Source of the DNA: Streptomyces sp. R28
Lineage (GTDB): Bacteria > Actinomycetota > Actinomycetes > Streptomycetales > Streptomycetaceae
Reading direction: 5' to 3'
Assembly (NCBI RefSeq): GCF_041052385.1
Contig: NZ_CP163439.1
Location: forward strand, 1,178,001-1,242,000
Length of the DNA stretch: 64,000 nucleotides
A program made the translations under genes and the position numbers. Position 1 is the first letter of the stretch; the number at the start of each line of letters is the position of its first letter. The notes beneath the pieces are model-generated. The model was not told the origin of the DNA, made no database searches, and was given only the letters and a program-made list of their open reading frames with translations. This document shows positions 47,624-56,700 of this stretch, in pieces.

Positions 47624-48247
47624 TCAGTACAGCTTGTTGACGGCCGTGATCGTGGTCTTCTTGAAGGCGGTCACGGGCGCGTTCACGAAGTCGCCCATCT
47701 CGCCCCACTTGACGACGGTGACGGTCCTGTCGTCCCTTCCGACCGACAGCAGGGCGATGTCGGTGGCGCCCCCCGACGTCTCGGTGTTCAGGCCGCGGAC
47801 GTGGGCGCCCTCCTCGACCGGCAGCGTGCCGTAGTCCCGGCCCTCGGCGTCGACGTCGGGCGAGGACTCCTCGATGCGGTCGGCGCAGGTGCGGATCAGG
47901 TCGTCGTAGTGCTTCGCCAGGGCCTTGGCCTGGGCGGCTGTACCCGTCACGACGGTCAACTGCACGGCGCTGGTGTCCAGGTCGGTGCGGAACTCCCGGT
48001 GCCGGTAGTCGTAGTCGAGCACGCCCTCCGTGCTCACGCAGAGGCCGAGTGCCTCCGGGAACCCCTCGGTGACCCGCCCGGCGGTCCAGGACGACGTCGG
48101 GTGCGGCGGCAGCTGGGACGCCGACAGGAACTTGGGCGCGGCGGCCTTCGGTGCGGCGCCCGCGGCCGGTGCCGTCAGGACCGAGCCCGCCGCAAAGGCG
48201 GCGACGGCAAGTGCGGTGAGAGCGCTCGTTCGGATACGCATGGACAT
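47624..48247 (-). CDS. secreted protein of unknown function
   Basis: This 207-residue protein has a signal peptide (MSMRIRTS, hydrophobic ALTALAVAAFAAGSVLTA, cleavage near AGAA). The mature part has LGLCVSTEGVLDYDYRHREF, VQLTVVTGTAAQAKALAKHYDDLIRTCADRI and IALLSVGRDDRTVTVVKWGEMGD. The two cysteines (in LGLC and RTCADR) could form a disulphide. This resembles extracellular sensor-like domains attached to some kinases (PknH-type), but that is only a pattern impression. The ATG at 48247 follows AGGGGGAA. Confidence 0.72.
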   Translation of the reverse strand: MSMRIRTSALTALAVAAFAAGSVLTAPAAGAAPKAAAPKFLSASQLPPHPTSSWTAGRVTEGFPEALGLCVSTEGVLDYDYRHREFRTDLDTSAVQLTVVTGTAAQAKALAKHYDDLIRTCADRIEESSPDVDAEGRDYGTLPVEEGAHVRGLNTETSGGATDIALLSVGRDDRTVTVVKWGEMGDFVNAPVTAFKKTTITAVNKLY

Positions 48248-48554
48248 GGGTGTTCCCCCTGGATGAGTATGTGGACGTGGATGCCCCGGCCCGGTCGCGG
48301 GGACACACAGGAGACTCACAGCGGTCCATGACCGCTCCGTCCGGCGAATGTGACCGGACCATGACCGTTCCTCACCAGTCACCGTCACACAGCTCCATGG
48401 CGGCTGACCTGGTGTTTTGCGGCTCTACAGATCGACTCACCCACCCCGTTCCCGTCCTTCCCGAAGGTCCTGCTGTCGCGTACCCGTGTACTCGCCCATG
48501 CCCGCGTCCGGGCCGCCGTCGTGGCCGCACTGCTGTCGCCGCCCCGGTTTGTGA

Positions 48555-48880
48555 TCACGTGAGGCCGAGTAGGGCGAGCGGACGTTTCTGGTCGCGGGAG
48601 TTGGCCCGGAGTGCGGCAGCGACGTTCTGGGTACCGGCGATGCGCAGGGCGCCGATGGCAAGGTTGCGCCAGGTCGACATGGCACGGGGTGCATTGCCGG
48701 TTGCGAGCAGCGCGTGGCGTCGCGTTCCCTGACGTGACGCGGGTGAGCATGTGCGGATCCAGCCCTCATCTCGCACCGAGGCGATGTGATGCCCGACCGC
48801 GCCGACCATGTCCGCCCCGAGAGCACCGCACCGACGTGGATCTTGCGGCACCGCCGCCGGAACAGTCGCGACATCACGCA
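48555..48880 (-). pseudogene. ISAs1-family transposase, C-terminal remnant
   Basis: The minus strand ends with [20 protein letters not shown], then [20 protein letters not shown] and RPLALLGLT, the unmistakable end of ISAs1-type transposases. Upstream the frame ([21 protein letters not shown]) is already scrambled, with the usual VRTGN junction shifted. The catalytic part is gone. 48248-48554 holds no supported gene. Confidence 0.75.
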
Positions 48881-48959
48881 TTCAAGGTCAGTAAGCAGGT
48901 GTGTTGACTTGCCCGTACCGGGAGGGCGGGCAATCTCACTGACCGACTTGGACCGTGTC

Positions 48960-49777
48960 CTATGTGGTGAGGCGGACGAGTCGCTTGTAGCAGCAGAGAG
49001 CGGCTGCGAGTCCGAGGAAGGCCAGGTGGTTGCGGGGATCGCGTTCGTAGCGAGGGCTCAGGCGTCGGTAGCCGGAGAGCCAGGACATGGTCCGCTCGAT
49101 GACCCAGCGGCGGCATCCTAATCGTTCGCTGGATTCGACGCCTTTGCGGGCGATGCGTACTCCGATTCGCTTCCATCGGAGCCATCTGCGCAGGTCGGCG
49201 CGGTCGTAGGCTTTGTCTGCGTGGAGGCGCTGGGGCTTGGAGTACCGGCCGCGGTGGGGGTCGTGTCTCGTTTGGTGACCCTCGATCATGGGCTTCAGCC
49301 CTTCGCTGTCGTGGGTGTTGCCGGCCGAGATGCCGACGAGAAGGGGCAGTCCGTTCGCATCCGACAGGATGTGCATTTTGGAGCCCGGCTTGCCCCGGTC
49401 CACGGGGCTCGGACCTGTGTGTTCGCCCCCTTTTTAGCCCTGACATGGGCGGTGTCGAGGACGACGCGGGTGACGTCGATGAGGCCGGCGTCATCGAGCT
49501 GGTGCAGGACCGCTTCGTGCAGGCGGCCCCAGACGCCGGCTCTCGACCAGATCAGGAACCGGCGGTGGGCGGTCGACTTCGATATCCCGAAGCAGGGTGG
49601 CAGTTGGCGCCAGGCGCATCCGCTGACAAGGATGTAGATGACGGCCGCGAAGAGCGTCTCATCAGGCGTGTCCTGCGTTCCGCCGCCCTGCGGCCGCACC
49701 TTCGACGGCGGGATCAGCGGCTTCGCGATCTCCCATAGCCCGTCGGGAACAATCCAACTCCACGTAACCCGCCCCAT
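48960..49777 (-). mobile_element. IS5-family insertion sequence with programmed frameshift
   Basis: The first frame starts at ATG 49777: MGRVTWSWIVPDGLWEIAKP, FAAVIYILVSGCAWRQLPPC, and LIDVTRVVLDTAHVRAKKG (first Asp). An A5G5 slippery run (complement of 49426-49435) shifts ribosomes into the second frame: SPVDRGKPGSKMHILSDANG, HADKAYDRADLRRWLR, and RRWVIERTMSWLSGYRRLS (E) to TAG at 48960. Both frames look intact, so this IS may be active. Exact terminal repeats were not resolved. It lies beside the TnsA remnant. Confidence 0.78.
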
Positions 49778-49829
49778 GTACGGCTCAACGTCCTCCCATC
49801 GGGAGGCGGGCATCTTGGTGATGCGGGGT

Positions 49830-50136
49830 ATCGCCCGGGTTGGGATTACGTCATGGACGTTGGCTGTCACGGTCAGCGTCCGTCGGCGCGACGGCCCGGT
49901 GGCCGAGGACCTCTCGTGGATCACTGTGTCGGTGGGGCTTTTGGAGTCGGTTGCTCCGTGGCGGACGTTTCATTGGTACAAGGGGCAGAAGCACTTTTCC
50001 GGCACGTGCTGGTCGGCGACGACACAGGAACACGTGATCTACGAGTCGCGCCTGGAGCTCACGCGGCTACTGTTCGCCGACTTTGAGCCCTCGGTACACA
50101 GCATCGTGGCCCAGCCGCTTCTGCTGCCGTACACGC
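49830..50136 (+). pseudogene. TnsA-like transposase endonuclease, N-terminal remnant
   Basis: The plus strand reads LLESVAPWRTFHWYKGQKHF, then SGTCWSATTQEHVIYESRLE, LTRLLFADFEPSVHSIVAQP and LLLPYT. This is the N-terminal part of TnsA-like endonuclease subunits of actinobacterial Tn7-like elements, where the E in YESRLEL is an active-site residue. Homology stops at about 50136, where the convergent membrane protein gene begins. No TnsB, TnsC or other Tn7 genes are present. Confidence 0.65.
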
Positions 50137-50450
50137 CGCGTCATGACGACTGCGGGGATACCGAGCGCCAGCAGCACCGGGATCGCGGCGGCGATCCCGA
50201 ACCAGAGGAAGATCGCGAGATAGCCGTAGGCGGCGTTGTCCACGTCCGCGTCTGCCTTCACCAGGAGGACGATGCTGGCCACGAACGCGACCGCCATGAG
50301 ACTCGCGACGGCGATCGAGAGCCAGAGCAGGACGCCGGCCCAACGCCGGTACCTGGTACTGACCTCCTGGATCTGTGGTGGTCCGTACACGCCGGGCGGA
50401 CCGGGCAAGGGACTTGGCGCCGGGCGTTGGGCCGGCCGCTGATCAGACAT
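50067..50450 (-). CDS. two-pass membrane protein, 3' end probably replaced
   Basis: This 127-residue protein has a Pro-rich N terminus (RPAPSPLPGPPGVYGPPQ). Two hydrophobic helices follow: VLLWLSIAVASLMAVAFVAS and LAIFLWFGIAAAIPVLLALGIPAV. The last 20 residues (after MTRRV) are antisense to the TnsA remnant, so the gene's natural end was lost at about 50136. ATG 50450. Function unknown. Confidence 0.55.
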   Translation of the reverse strand: MSDQRPAQRPAPSPLPGPPGVYGPPQIQEVSTRYRRWAGVLLWLSIAVASLMAVAFVASIVLLVKADADVDNAAYGYLAIFLWFGIAAAIPVLLALGIPAVVMTRRVRQQKRLGHDAVYRGLKVGEQ

Positions 50451-50534
50451 GAGGCCCCGTTCTGCTGTGCGCGGCCCCGGAACACCAGCGTCCGCCGCCA
50501 CAGCACGCACCGCGCCGGAGCGTCGTCCGCCGGG

Positions 50535-51218
50535 TCACTTCTTCACCGAGTCCCATGCGCCGGCGTGGAAGCTGCGCAGGAGGGCGATCAGCGCGGCCCC
50601 GAGCCGCCAGTCCACACCGGGTGCGTGTACGTGCAGTTTGTCGCCCTTGGACCTGAACTCCAGCGGGACCTGCCCGTTCGCGCGCCACCGGATGCGCCGG
50701 GGTGCGCGTGCGAAGCCGCCCTCGTTGCCAGGGACGCTGTCGAAGACGCTGATCACCAGGACCACCGTCATCAGGGGCAGCAGGAGCCACCACATCCACC
50801 ACCACACGATCCTCCCCTTGAAGCCGACCGCTTCAGGGCCGCCGGGCTGGTGCACGGTCCAGCGAGTGCGCAGGCCCCTGCCGCGGAGCGCCTTCTCGCG
50901 CATGAGCGTGCCGATGACCTCGCCGTGCGCGCCGAGCACCTGAAACCTCGCGACGCCGCCGCCGACCGACAGGGTCACCACGGTGGCCACCCGCTCCCGG
51001 CGTTGATCGTCGGCCCACAGGGCGAAGGAACGGGCCCCGCCCCTACGGGCCGCAAGGTACGCGGACGTGCCTCCCGGCGGCAGTTCGCGCTCCACGTACA
51101 CAGCCGACGGCGCCGGCCCCGACGCGTCGGAGAAGCTGACCATGCCCGCCACCTTCGCCTGCCCCTGGCCGTCGACTCGTCTCGGCCCGCCGTACATGGT
51201 CAGTACGTTGCTGCTCAT
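50535..51218 (-). CDS. hypothetical protein with C-terminal-half membrane segment
   Basis: This 227-residue protein has an N-terminal soluble part: MSSNVLTMYGGPRRVDGQGQ, SFALWADDQRRERVATVVTL, ARFQVLGAHGEVIGTLMRE. A membrane helix follows (IVWWWMWWLLLPLMTVVLVISVF), then a C-terminal region LEFRSKGDKLHVHAPGVDWRLGAALIALLRSF. The start is ATG 51218. The layout resembles Streptomyces integral membrane proteins of unknown role, and neighbours give no clue. Confidence 0.65.
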   Translation of the reverse strand: MSSNVLTMYGGPRRVDGQGQAKVAGMVSFSDASGPAPSAVYVERELPPGGTSAYLAARRGGARSFALWADDQRRERVATVVTLSVGGGVARFQVLGAHGEVIGTLMREKALRGRGLRTRWTVHQPGGPEAVGFKGRIVWWWMWWLLLPLMTVVLVISVFDSVPGNEGGFARAPRRIRWRANGQVPLEFRSKGDKLHVHAPGVDWRLGAALIALLRSFHAGAWDSVKK

Positions 51219-51653
51219 CCGACGTGCTCCAAGTAGTAGTCGTGTGCCCGGGCCGGCCCAGTCTGTCTCACCCGCCACCCAACGGATAGCTCCACCCTGC
51301 GGGAGGGTCAGCTGCCAGTTCGGGTGACAGTTTCAGTCACGCGGCCACGCACCCGGAGGCCCTTCGGTACCCATCCGCAGATCAACTGCTTGTCCCCCGT
51401 AGCCAGTTCGAGGATTCGGACACGACCGTGAGACAGACCGACTACGACACGGCGTGAGACAGCGCATGGTTTCCGCAGGTCACAGTGCCGCCGTAGGACA
51501 CGAACCGCGAGACCCTACACATCGTGTGGGATCTCAGATTCCGTGGCCGAATCTCACGACCAACGGTCGCCCAGTGGCCGACCAGCCGCAACCAGAGACT
51601 GGTTGGCTAGACGGGCGCGGCATGGATCAGACGTCACCTTGGGAAAAGACAGT
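51219..51653. other. 435-base stretch without intact gene, left flank of DUF4246 disruption
   Basis: No complete gene is supported. The last part, about 51615-51653, reads in frame GSDVTLGKDS directly onto the DUF4246 frame beyond the IS if one AGT target copy is removed. It is therefore probably a short 5' remnant of that gene. A partial inverted repeat ACACATCGTGTG lies near 51518. Confidence 0.4.
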
Positions 51654-52550
51654 GAGCCTCTTTCATCCTGTGCTGCAGGGGTGAAATGGGCTGGTCAGCG
51701 GCGGCGGTGACGTGGCAGAGCCCCTCGTCGTTGGCGTGGTGATCTCACTCATCACACCGGCGGCCGAGGGGCTCTGTTGGTTCCGTATCCTTCCACGCTC
51801 GACGTCCCGTATGAGCTGGTCGAGCATGTCTCCTGGCTGATCTACGCCCGAAGGCGTGAACTGAACTCGCCGTGGCGGAAGCTGGGTTGCTTCAAGCAGG
51901 CCTTGCTGGTCCTGGCCCACTTACGGAAGAACGAGACGTTCGCTCAGGTGGGGGCCGGGTTCGGGGTGTCGGAGGCGACGGCGTGGCGATACGTGGACGA
52001 GACCGTCGAGATCCTGGCTGCCTGGGCGCCGGGCCTGCACGAGGCCCTGGTAGGCCTGGGCGAGGGCGACTTCGTCATCGTCGACGGGACGTTGATCCCC
52101 ACCGACCGCATCCGGGCGGACGAGCCGTACTACTCGCAGAAGCACAAGAAGCACGGCATGAACGTCCAGGTCATCGCACGTCCTGACGGCACACCCCTGT
52201 GGTTTTCACGGGCAGCCCCGGGACGGACCCACGACCTGACCGCAGCCCGGTCCAACGGCATCGTCCAGGCATGCCTGACCCGGCAGATCCTCATCCTGGC
52301 CGACCGTGCCTACCAGGGCGCCGGCGCCACCGTCCGCACCCCCCACTACGGCCACCGCGAACTCCCTGACCACTACCAGCAGTACAACCGCGACCACGCA
52401 CGTCTCCGAGCTCCGGGCGAACGCGCCTTTGCCCGCCTCAAGTCCTGGCGACTGCTACGACAAGCCCGGTGTTCAACGAACCGCATCGGTAGAACCGTCG
52501 CAGCCGTTCACACTCTCCTCATCTGCGAATACACAAGATGAAAGAGGCTC
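51654..52550 (+). mobile_element. IS5-family insertion sequence inserted in DUF4246 gene
   Basis: Terminal inverted repeats GAGCCTCTTTCATC (51654-51667) and their inverse (52537-52550) bound the element. AGT directly flanks both ends (51651-51653, 52551-52553), a 3-bp target duplication. One complete transposase gene lies inside. Removing the element and one AGT restores a continuous reading frame in the host gene, which confirms the insertion point. Confidence 0.85.
51777..52541 (+). CDS. IS5-family DDE transposase
   Basis: This 254-residue transposase has FAQVGAGFGVSEATAWRYVDE (HTH), DFVIVDGTLIPTDRI (D), APGRTHDLTAARSNGIV (D), RAYQGAGATVRTPHYGHREL and RLRAPGERAFARLKSWRLLRQA (E). The frame is intact from TTG 51777 to the stop just inside the right terminal repeat. 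A diverged cousin is at 54463. Confidence 0.87.
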   Translation: MVPYPSTLDVPYELVEHVSWLIYARRRELNSPWRKLGCFKQALLVLAHLRKNETFAQVGAGFGVSEATAWRYVDETVEILAAWAPGLHEALVGLGEGDFVIVDGTLIPTDRIRADEPYYSQKHKKHGMNVQVIARPDGTPLWFSRAAPGRTHDLTAARSNGIVQACLTRQILILADRAYQGAGATVRTPHYGHRELPDHYQQYNRDHARLRAPGERAFARLKSWRLLRQARCSTNRIGRTVAAVHTLLICEYTR

Positions 52551-53501
52551 AGTGACGACGGAAAGGTGGCCTTCCGTTCGTACGTCAACAACGTCCACCC
52601 CGAGACGCATCGCGCACTGGCCCGTGTCCTGCCCGACCTGTTCGCGTGCATGCGCCCGCTGCTGGAGAACATACTCACCGATCTGCGGCACCCGCGGCCC
52701 CTGCGGATCCAGGCCGATGCTTACGGGTGATACGACTCGAAGCCCGAGTATCCGGCCAGATCCGCCTACAGCGATGACGGGGCCTACGCGGAAGCCGTCC
52801 GTGCATGGGGAGAGGCCCAGGACGACTGGTGGGAGAACTGCCGCCCGGTCGTCCCGGACGCCCCGGCCTTCACCCCGCCCGAGTTGCCCGACGAATCCGC
52901 CCGAGTCGACCTGCGCGGCCGCCGACTCCAGGTCATCGTCAAGCTCGCCACCATTCATCTCACCCCGGACAAGCCCGAGTACCCCGGCGGTTCCTGGCAT
53001 GTCGAGGGGATGATGAACGAGCGGACCGTCTCGACCTGCATCTACTACTGGGACAGCGAGAACATCACCGAGAGCCGGCTGAGTTTCCGGGCGGCACTCG
53101 ACGACCCGTGCTACGAACAGAACGACGACAACGGCGTGCGTGAGGTCTACGGCCTGGAGGACGAAGACGCGTTGAACCAGGTGCTGGGATCGGCATCGAC
53201 GCCGGCGGGCCGCTGCCTGGCGTTCCCGAACATCCTGCAACACCGCGTCGGCTCATTCCGCCTCGCGGACCCCACCCGCCCGGGCCATCGCAAGATCCTC
53301 GCGTTCTTCCTGGTCGATCCGTCGGAAAAGATCGTCTCGACATCCGATGTGCCACCCCAGCAACCATGGTCCGACACCTCGACCATGACGCTTGAACAGG
53401 CCAAGAACTACCGTGAACAACTCATGCAGGAACGCAAGTTCTTCGTCGACGAACACAACGAGCATCTCTATGAAAGGGAGTTCTCGCTCTGCGAGCACTG
53501 A
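52551..53501 (+). pseudogene. DUF4246 protein gene, IS-interrupted and with nonsense codon
   Basis: The frame reads DDGKVAFRSYVNNVHPETHR, LPDLFACMRPLLENILTDLR and RIQADAYG, then TGA (52728-52730), then YDSKPEYP. It continues LQVIVKLATIHLTPDKPEYP, GGSWHVEGMMNERTVSTCIY, YYWDSENITESRLSFR, RCLAFPNILQHRVGSFRLAD and ILAFFLVDPSEKIVSTSDVP to 53501. The HVEG region and late R/H residues recall a 2-oxoglutarate-dioxygenase-like core. The 5' half is missing except for a possible scrap left of the IS, so the gene is dead. A start at TTG 52884 could still express the last 205 residues. Confidence 0.75.
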
Positions 53502-53821
53502 CCCTCTTCACCCGTGCACCCGTTCAGGTCAGCGGGGTGTGGACGGACGCCTGGGCGACGGTCCCGATAGGGGTGGGTGGAGCACCTGCCCTCTCGGAGC
53601 GGTCGCCGGGTTGCAACTGTGCGATGGCCAGTTCCCAGGAGCCCGCAGCCGGGCGTGACCACCGTCGACCTCCTGCGGACCCCCCGCGCGGCGGTGAGCT
53701 CGCCCCGCGGCGCGGGAGGAACGCCGCGGGGCCCCACTGGCCGGCCTCGGCGCGAAGCCCCGCAACATCCCAGAGGGATCGGCAGCGCTGCGCGCGCCCC
53801 TTCAAGACCTGCGTAGCTACA

Positions 53822-53862
53822 AAGACCCCCTTCCCTCGGCTCATCCGAGGGAAGGGGGTCTT
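53822..53862. terminator. 18-bp perfect-stem terminator
   Basis: AAGACCCCCTTCCCTCGG (53822-53839) pairs perfectly with 53845-53862 around a 5-base loop, just beyond the stop of the small secreted protein encoded on the minus strand. 53502-53821 holds no supported gene. Confidence 0.85.
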
Positions 53863-53880
53863 CATGTACCTAGAGGCGTT

Positions 53881-54102
53881 TTAGAAACCGCCGTAGAACC
53901 ACCAACTGCCGCCGTCCTGGAGCGACCAGTAGCAAGGGTCACTGTAGTTGAACAGAACCCTGGCGCTCTCGCACTCCCCTTCGGTTGCGAACGGGCCGTA
54001 GTAGTCGCCGGCCTCCTTCGCGCTTGCCACGCCACCCAGTGAGAGGGTCATCACCGCGACAACTCCCGTCCCAATGACGAGGTTCTTCAAAGCACGCTTC
54101 AA
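53881..54102 (-). CDS. small secreted peptide
   Basis: This 73-residue precursor has a signal peptide (MKRALKNLVIGTGVVAVMTL, cleavage near ASA-KE at 28). The mature peptide is about 45 residues, rich in Tyr/Trp/Gly (EAGDYYGPFATEGECESARV, YWSLQDGGSWWFYGGF) with two cysteines that could form one disulphide. The TTG start at 54102 follows GGGGG by about 9 bases. The pattern of a small exported aromatic-rich Cys2 peptide is common in Streptomyces; the role is unknown. 54103-54348 upstream contains an AT-rich patch near 54205 and no gene. Confidence 0.65.
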   Translation of the reverse strand: MKRALKNLVIGTGVVAVMTLSLGGVASAKEAGDYYGPFATEGECESARVLFNYSDPCYWSLQDGGSWWFYGGF

Positions 54103-54348
54103 GTTCGTATACCCCCGACCGTTTCGGTGCTATTTCGTCGAGACGCTGATCAGATTCACCGCAGAGGTCATCCTCGGTGAGATTATCCCAAGATGATCAA
54201 CGCCGAAGAATTTTTACCACGCCGAGATGCGCCGCGCAACTCGCCAACCAGTTCATCCTGACCCTCACCCCGTAAGCGAAGAAGACTTTCGCCAACTCTT
54301 CACATGGTGTGTGGAGTTATTTCATCCGGGGTGTTCAGTCCGAACAAT

Positions 54349-55233
54349 GAGCCCTTTTCAAGCTGGCGGGGCTGACCGCGAGTTGGACTGCCCTGCACAA
54401 CGACAAAGCTCCTGGTAGACGGGTTCTCGACCAAGATCACCCGTGTCCGCCAGGAGCTTCGCGTGCTTGTCTACCCGTCCTCGATTGATCTGTCCAGCCG
54501 CACCTTGCGGTTCCTGACCGGGCAACTGACAGCCCGGCGGCAGGAGATCGGAACGCGGTGGCGGCGCCTTCCTGCCGGACGTCAGGCCCTGCTCGCCCTG
54601 GCCCACCTGCGGTGCGGTGACACTTACGCCCAGCTCGCCGCCGGGTTCGGCATCGGGATCGCGACCGCGTACCGCTACATACGTGAAGCCGTCGAGGCCC
54701 TGGCCGCCCTCGCGCCGTCCCTGGACGAGGCGATGACGACGATCCGGGTGAAGGCGTTCGTCATCCTCGACGGCACCTTGCTGCCGATCGACCGCATCGC
54801 CGCCGACGCCCCGTACTACTCCGGGAAACATAAACGCCACGGCATGAACGTCCAGGTCCTCACCGATCCCTTCGGACGACTGCTCTGGGCCTCGCCGGCT
54901 CTGCCCGGCTCGACTCACGACCTGACCGCCGCGCGGCAGCACGGGATCATCGAAGCCCTCGCCGATGCGGGGCTCAAATGCTGGGCGGACAAGGCGTATC
55001 AAGGCGCCGGCGGATCCGTCCGGGTTCCGTTTCGGGGCCGCCGCCTCAAGCGATGGAAGCGTCGCCACAACACCACCCACGCCAAGGTCCGCTGCCTCGG
55101 CGAGCGGGCCATGGCCACCATCAAGGGCTGGCGCCTCCTGCGGAAGCTCCGCTGCAGCACCAACCGAATCACCGACGTGGTGAAGGCCGTCCTCGTCCTT
55201 CACCACGCATCAGCGTGAGGTTGGAAAAGGCTC
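54349..55233 (+). mobile_element. IS5-family insertion sequence, cousin of 51654 element
   Basis: Imperfect inverted ends GAGCCCTTTTCA (54349-54360) and the inverse of GAGCCTTTTCCAA (55221-55233) enclose one intact transposase gene. Flanking triplets AAT and ACT do not match, so no target duplication is confirmed. It shares the GAGCC-TTTTC end type with the element at 51654. Confidence 0.75.
54463..55218 (+). CDS. IS5-family DDE transposase
   Basis: This 251-residue intact transposase has TYAQLAAGFGIGIATAYRYIRE (HTH), KAFVILDGTLLPIDRI (D), LPGSTHDLTAARQHGII (D), KAYQGAGGSVRVPFRGRRLK and KVRCLGERAMATIKGWRLLRKL (E). The GTG start at 54463 has AGGAG about 7 bases upstream. It may be active. Confidence 0.87.
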   Translation: MLVYPSSIDLSSRTLRFLTGQLTARRQEIGTRWRRLPAGRQALLALAHLRCGDTYAQLAAGFGIGIATAYRYIREAVEALAALAPSLDEAMTTIRVKAFVILDGTLLPIDRIAADAPYYSGKHKRHGMNVQVLTDPFGRLLWASPALPGSTHDLTAARQHGIIEALADAGLKCWADKAYQGAGGSVRVPFRGRRLKRWKRRHNTTHAKVRCLGERAMATIKGWRLLRKLRCSTNRITDVVKAVLVLHHASA

Positions 55234-55313
55234 ACTGACATCGACATCCGTGGGAAGCCACTGGAATCTCCCCGAGAACTCGTACTTGGAGTAACGGTCC
55301 GTCGGATTCTGCT

Positions 55314-55442
55314 CGCGTCGAGCACGCCTTCGCCCGTATGAAAACCAGGGAGGTCCGCCGCGACTGCCGGCTCAGAGGCGAGGGCGTCCACCACGCGATG
55401 CTTGGCATTGCCCGCCTGCACAATCCCGCCCTCAGCGGATAG
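55314..55442 (+). pseudogene. IS5/IS427-type transposase, C-terminal scrap
   Basis: The 42-residue reading RVEHAFARMKTREVRRDC, RLRGEGVHHAMLGIARLHN, PALSG then TAG matches the end of the transposase at 33194-33961 residue for residue in layout (RVEHALSRLKNWKILRDC). It contains the catalytic glutamate region only. The rest of the element is gone. Confidence 0.7.
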
Positions 55443-56057
55443 GCAATTGCCCCAACAGTGATGTGCGCCTGAACCGGACTGAAGATCACTTACCCCCTCA
55501 GACCCACCAAACCGTGGCCTCACCCAGACCCGACGGACTGTCAACCGGGGCTGTCCACAGCACGGGCACCGGTCGAACGCGGCGTCACACGGCTGAAGTC
55601 CTGACGGATCTTCCGCAGGTCCTGGTGCAGTCCGAATCGGATGTCGTCAATCGCCGCGGCCGTCCTCACTCTGGAGCGGCAGCACTGAAAGAGCTCACTG
55701 AACACACCGCCCCGGCTGCCCGACATTCCCGAGCCACGCCCCGACGACCTGAAGCCCTTCCTCGGGCACTGGAGCCCCTACGGCCCCACCTACTGACGCC
55801 CGCTCCACCAAACGTCCGGCCCGCCGAAGTACGGCGGCAGCGCGCCCGCCGCCGCAATCAACAGCGCCGGAACCCGGCGGAATTGTCTTCAAGTTCCCGC
55901 AAAACCAGCCCTCGGGAGCGCGCCTCCCAGCCAACGTGACCTGCACGATCAGTCAGGTGACGTACCGTCAGAACGAGCGTCACGAGCGTCATTTCAGCGT
56001 CAAGATATCGCCCGTAACGCCCACACCACACATAACGCGCGCTGGCAAAGCCGCAGC
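55443..56057. other. 615-base stretch without supported gene
   Basis: All six frames look noncoding or scrambled. A minus-strand segment AAIDDIRFGLHQDLRKIRQD (about 55590-55660) looks protein-like but has no recognisable start, family or extent. The stretch is probably accumulated insertion and deletion debris. Confidence 0.4.
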
Positions 56058-56120
56058 TCAGGAGCCCTTCGCGGCCGGTTCCAGGATGGCCACACACTCC
56101 ACATGATGAGTCATCGGAAA
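56058..56120 (-). repeat. 3' end of RlmD/TrmA-like methyltransferase gene, copy 1 (possible att scar)
   Basis: The minus strand reads FPMTHHVECVAILEPAAKGS and stop at 56058. This is the terminal block of the uracil-C5 RNA methyltransferase family, in which the H-x-E-x-V motif is near the end. A second copy with the same spacing lies at 63377-63439, and 32 bases (56089-56120 and 63408-63439) are identical. The rest of the gene is absent upstream. Confidence 0.7.
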
Positions 56121-56700
56121 GCTGTCGGCCTGGGCGAGTCACGGAAAAGACCAGGTCAGAGCCGATTTATCGGCTCACGGTGCCGCGCCCGGGCGACCAG
56201 AGCGCCAAACGAGCGTCATGACCAACAGTCCATCCCTCGTCTTCGGGCGGAACAGGCCGGCCCGACCAGCTCGCCCGCACGAGCTCGCTATCGCTCACTC
56301 CGGACGCAGGCTCGGACATCATGACCCGCGCCACTGCTCCGGCCGCCAGAATGGAGCCATTCCCTCCAGCCCACAGCACCCCGCCCCCACGCCGAGCGAC
56401 CTGTCGGGCGTGGTCGCCGAGGACCTCGCGCTGTACCGGAGAAGTTCCGGCGCCGTCTGCCGGAATCGCTGGACCAGCTGCACGGCCCGACCCAAGGGGT
56501 CGTGAAACCACCAAGGTGCACGCGCTGGAGACCGCCCCGCTGTCGGCCCGCTTCACCGTGACCGACCCGGCCACCGGGCGGGTATGCGAAGTCGACGTCC
56601 TCAAGGAGCCTCCCGGAGATGGACCAACCGTGTCTGGTCGGCTACCGGCAAGGTGTCCGGCCGCCCGGACATGCCGGCGGCCGGACCGGGTGTCACACGC
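56121..56700. other. 580-base stretch of gene debris
   Basis: Short protein-like pieces occur in shifting plus-strand frames. One is a segment ending LALYRRSSGAVCRNRWTS that would read as an RRRLPESLDQLHGPTQG-type sequence after a frame shift. The other is APLSARFTVTDPATGRVCEV. No complete gene or start with a ribosome binding site was found. Confidence 0.35.
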
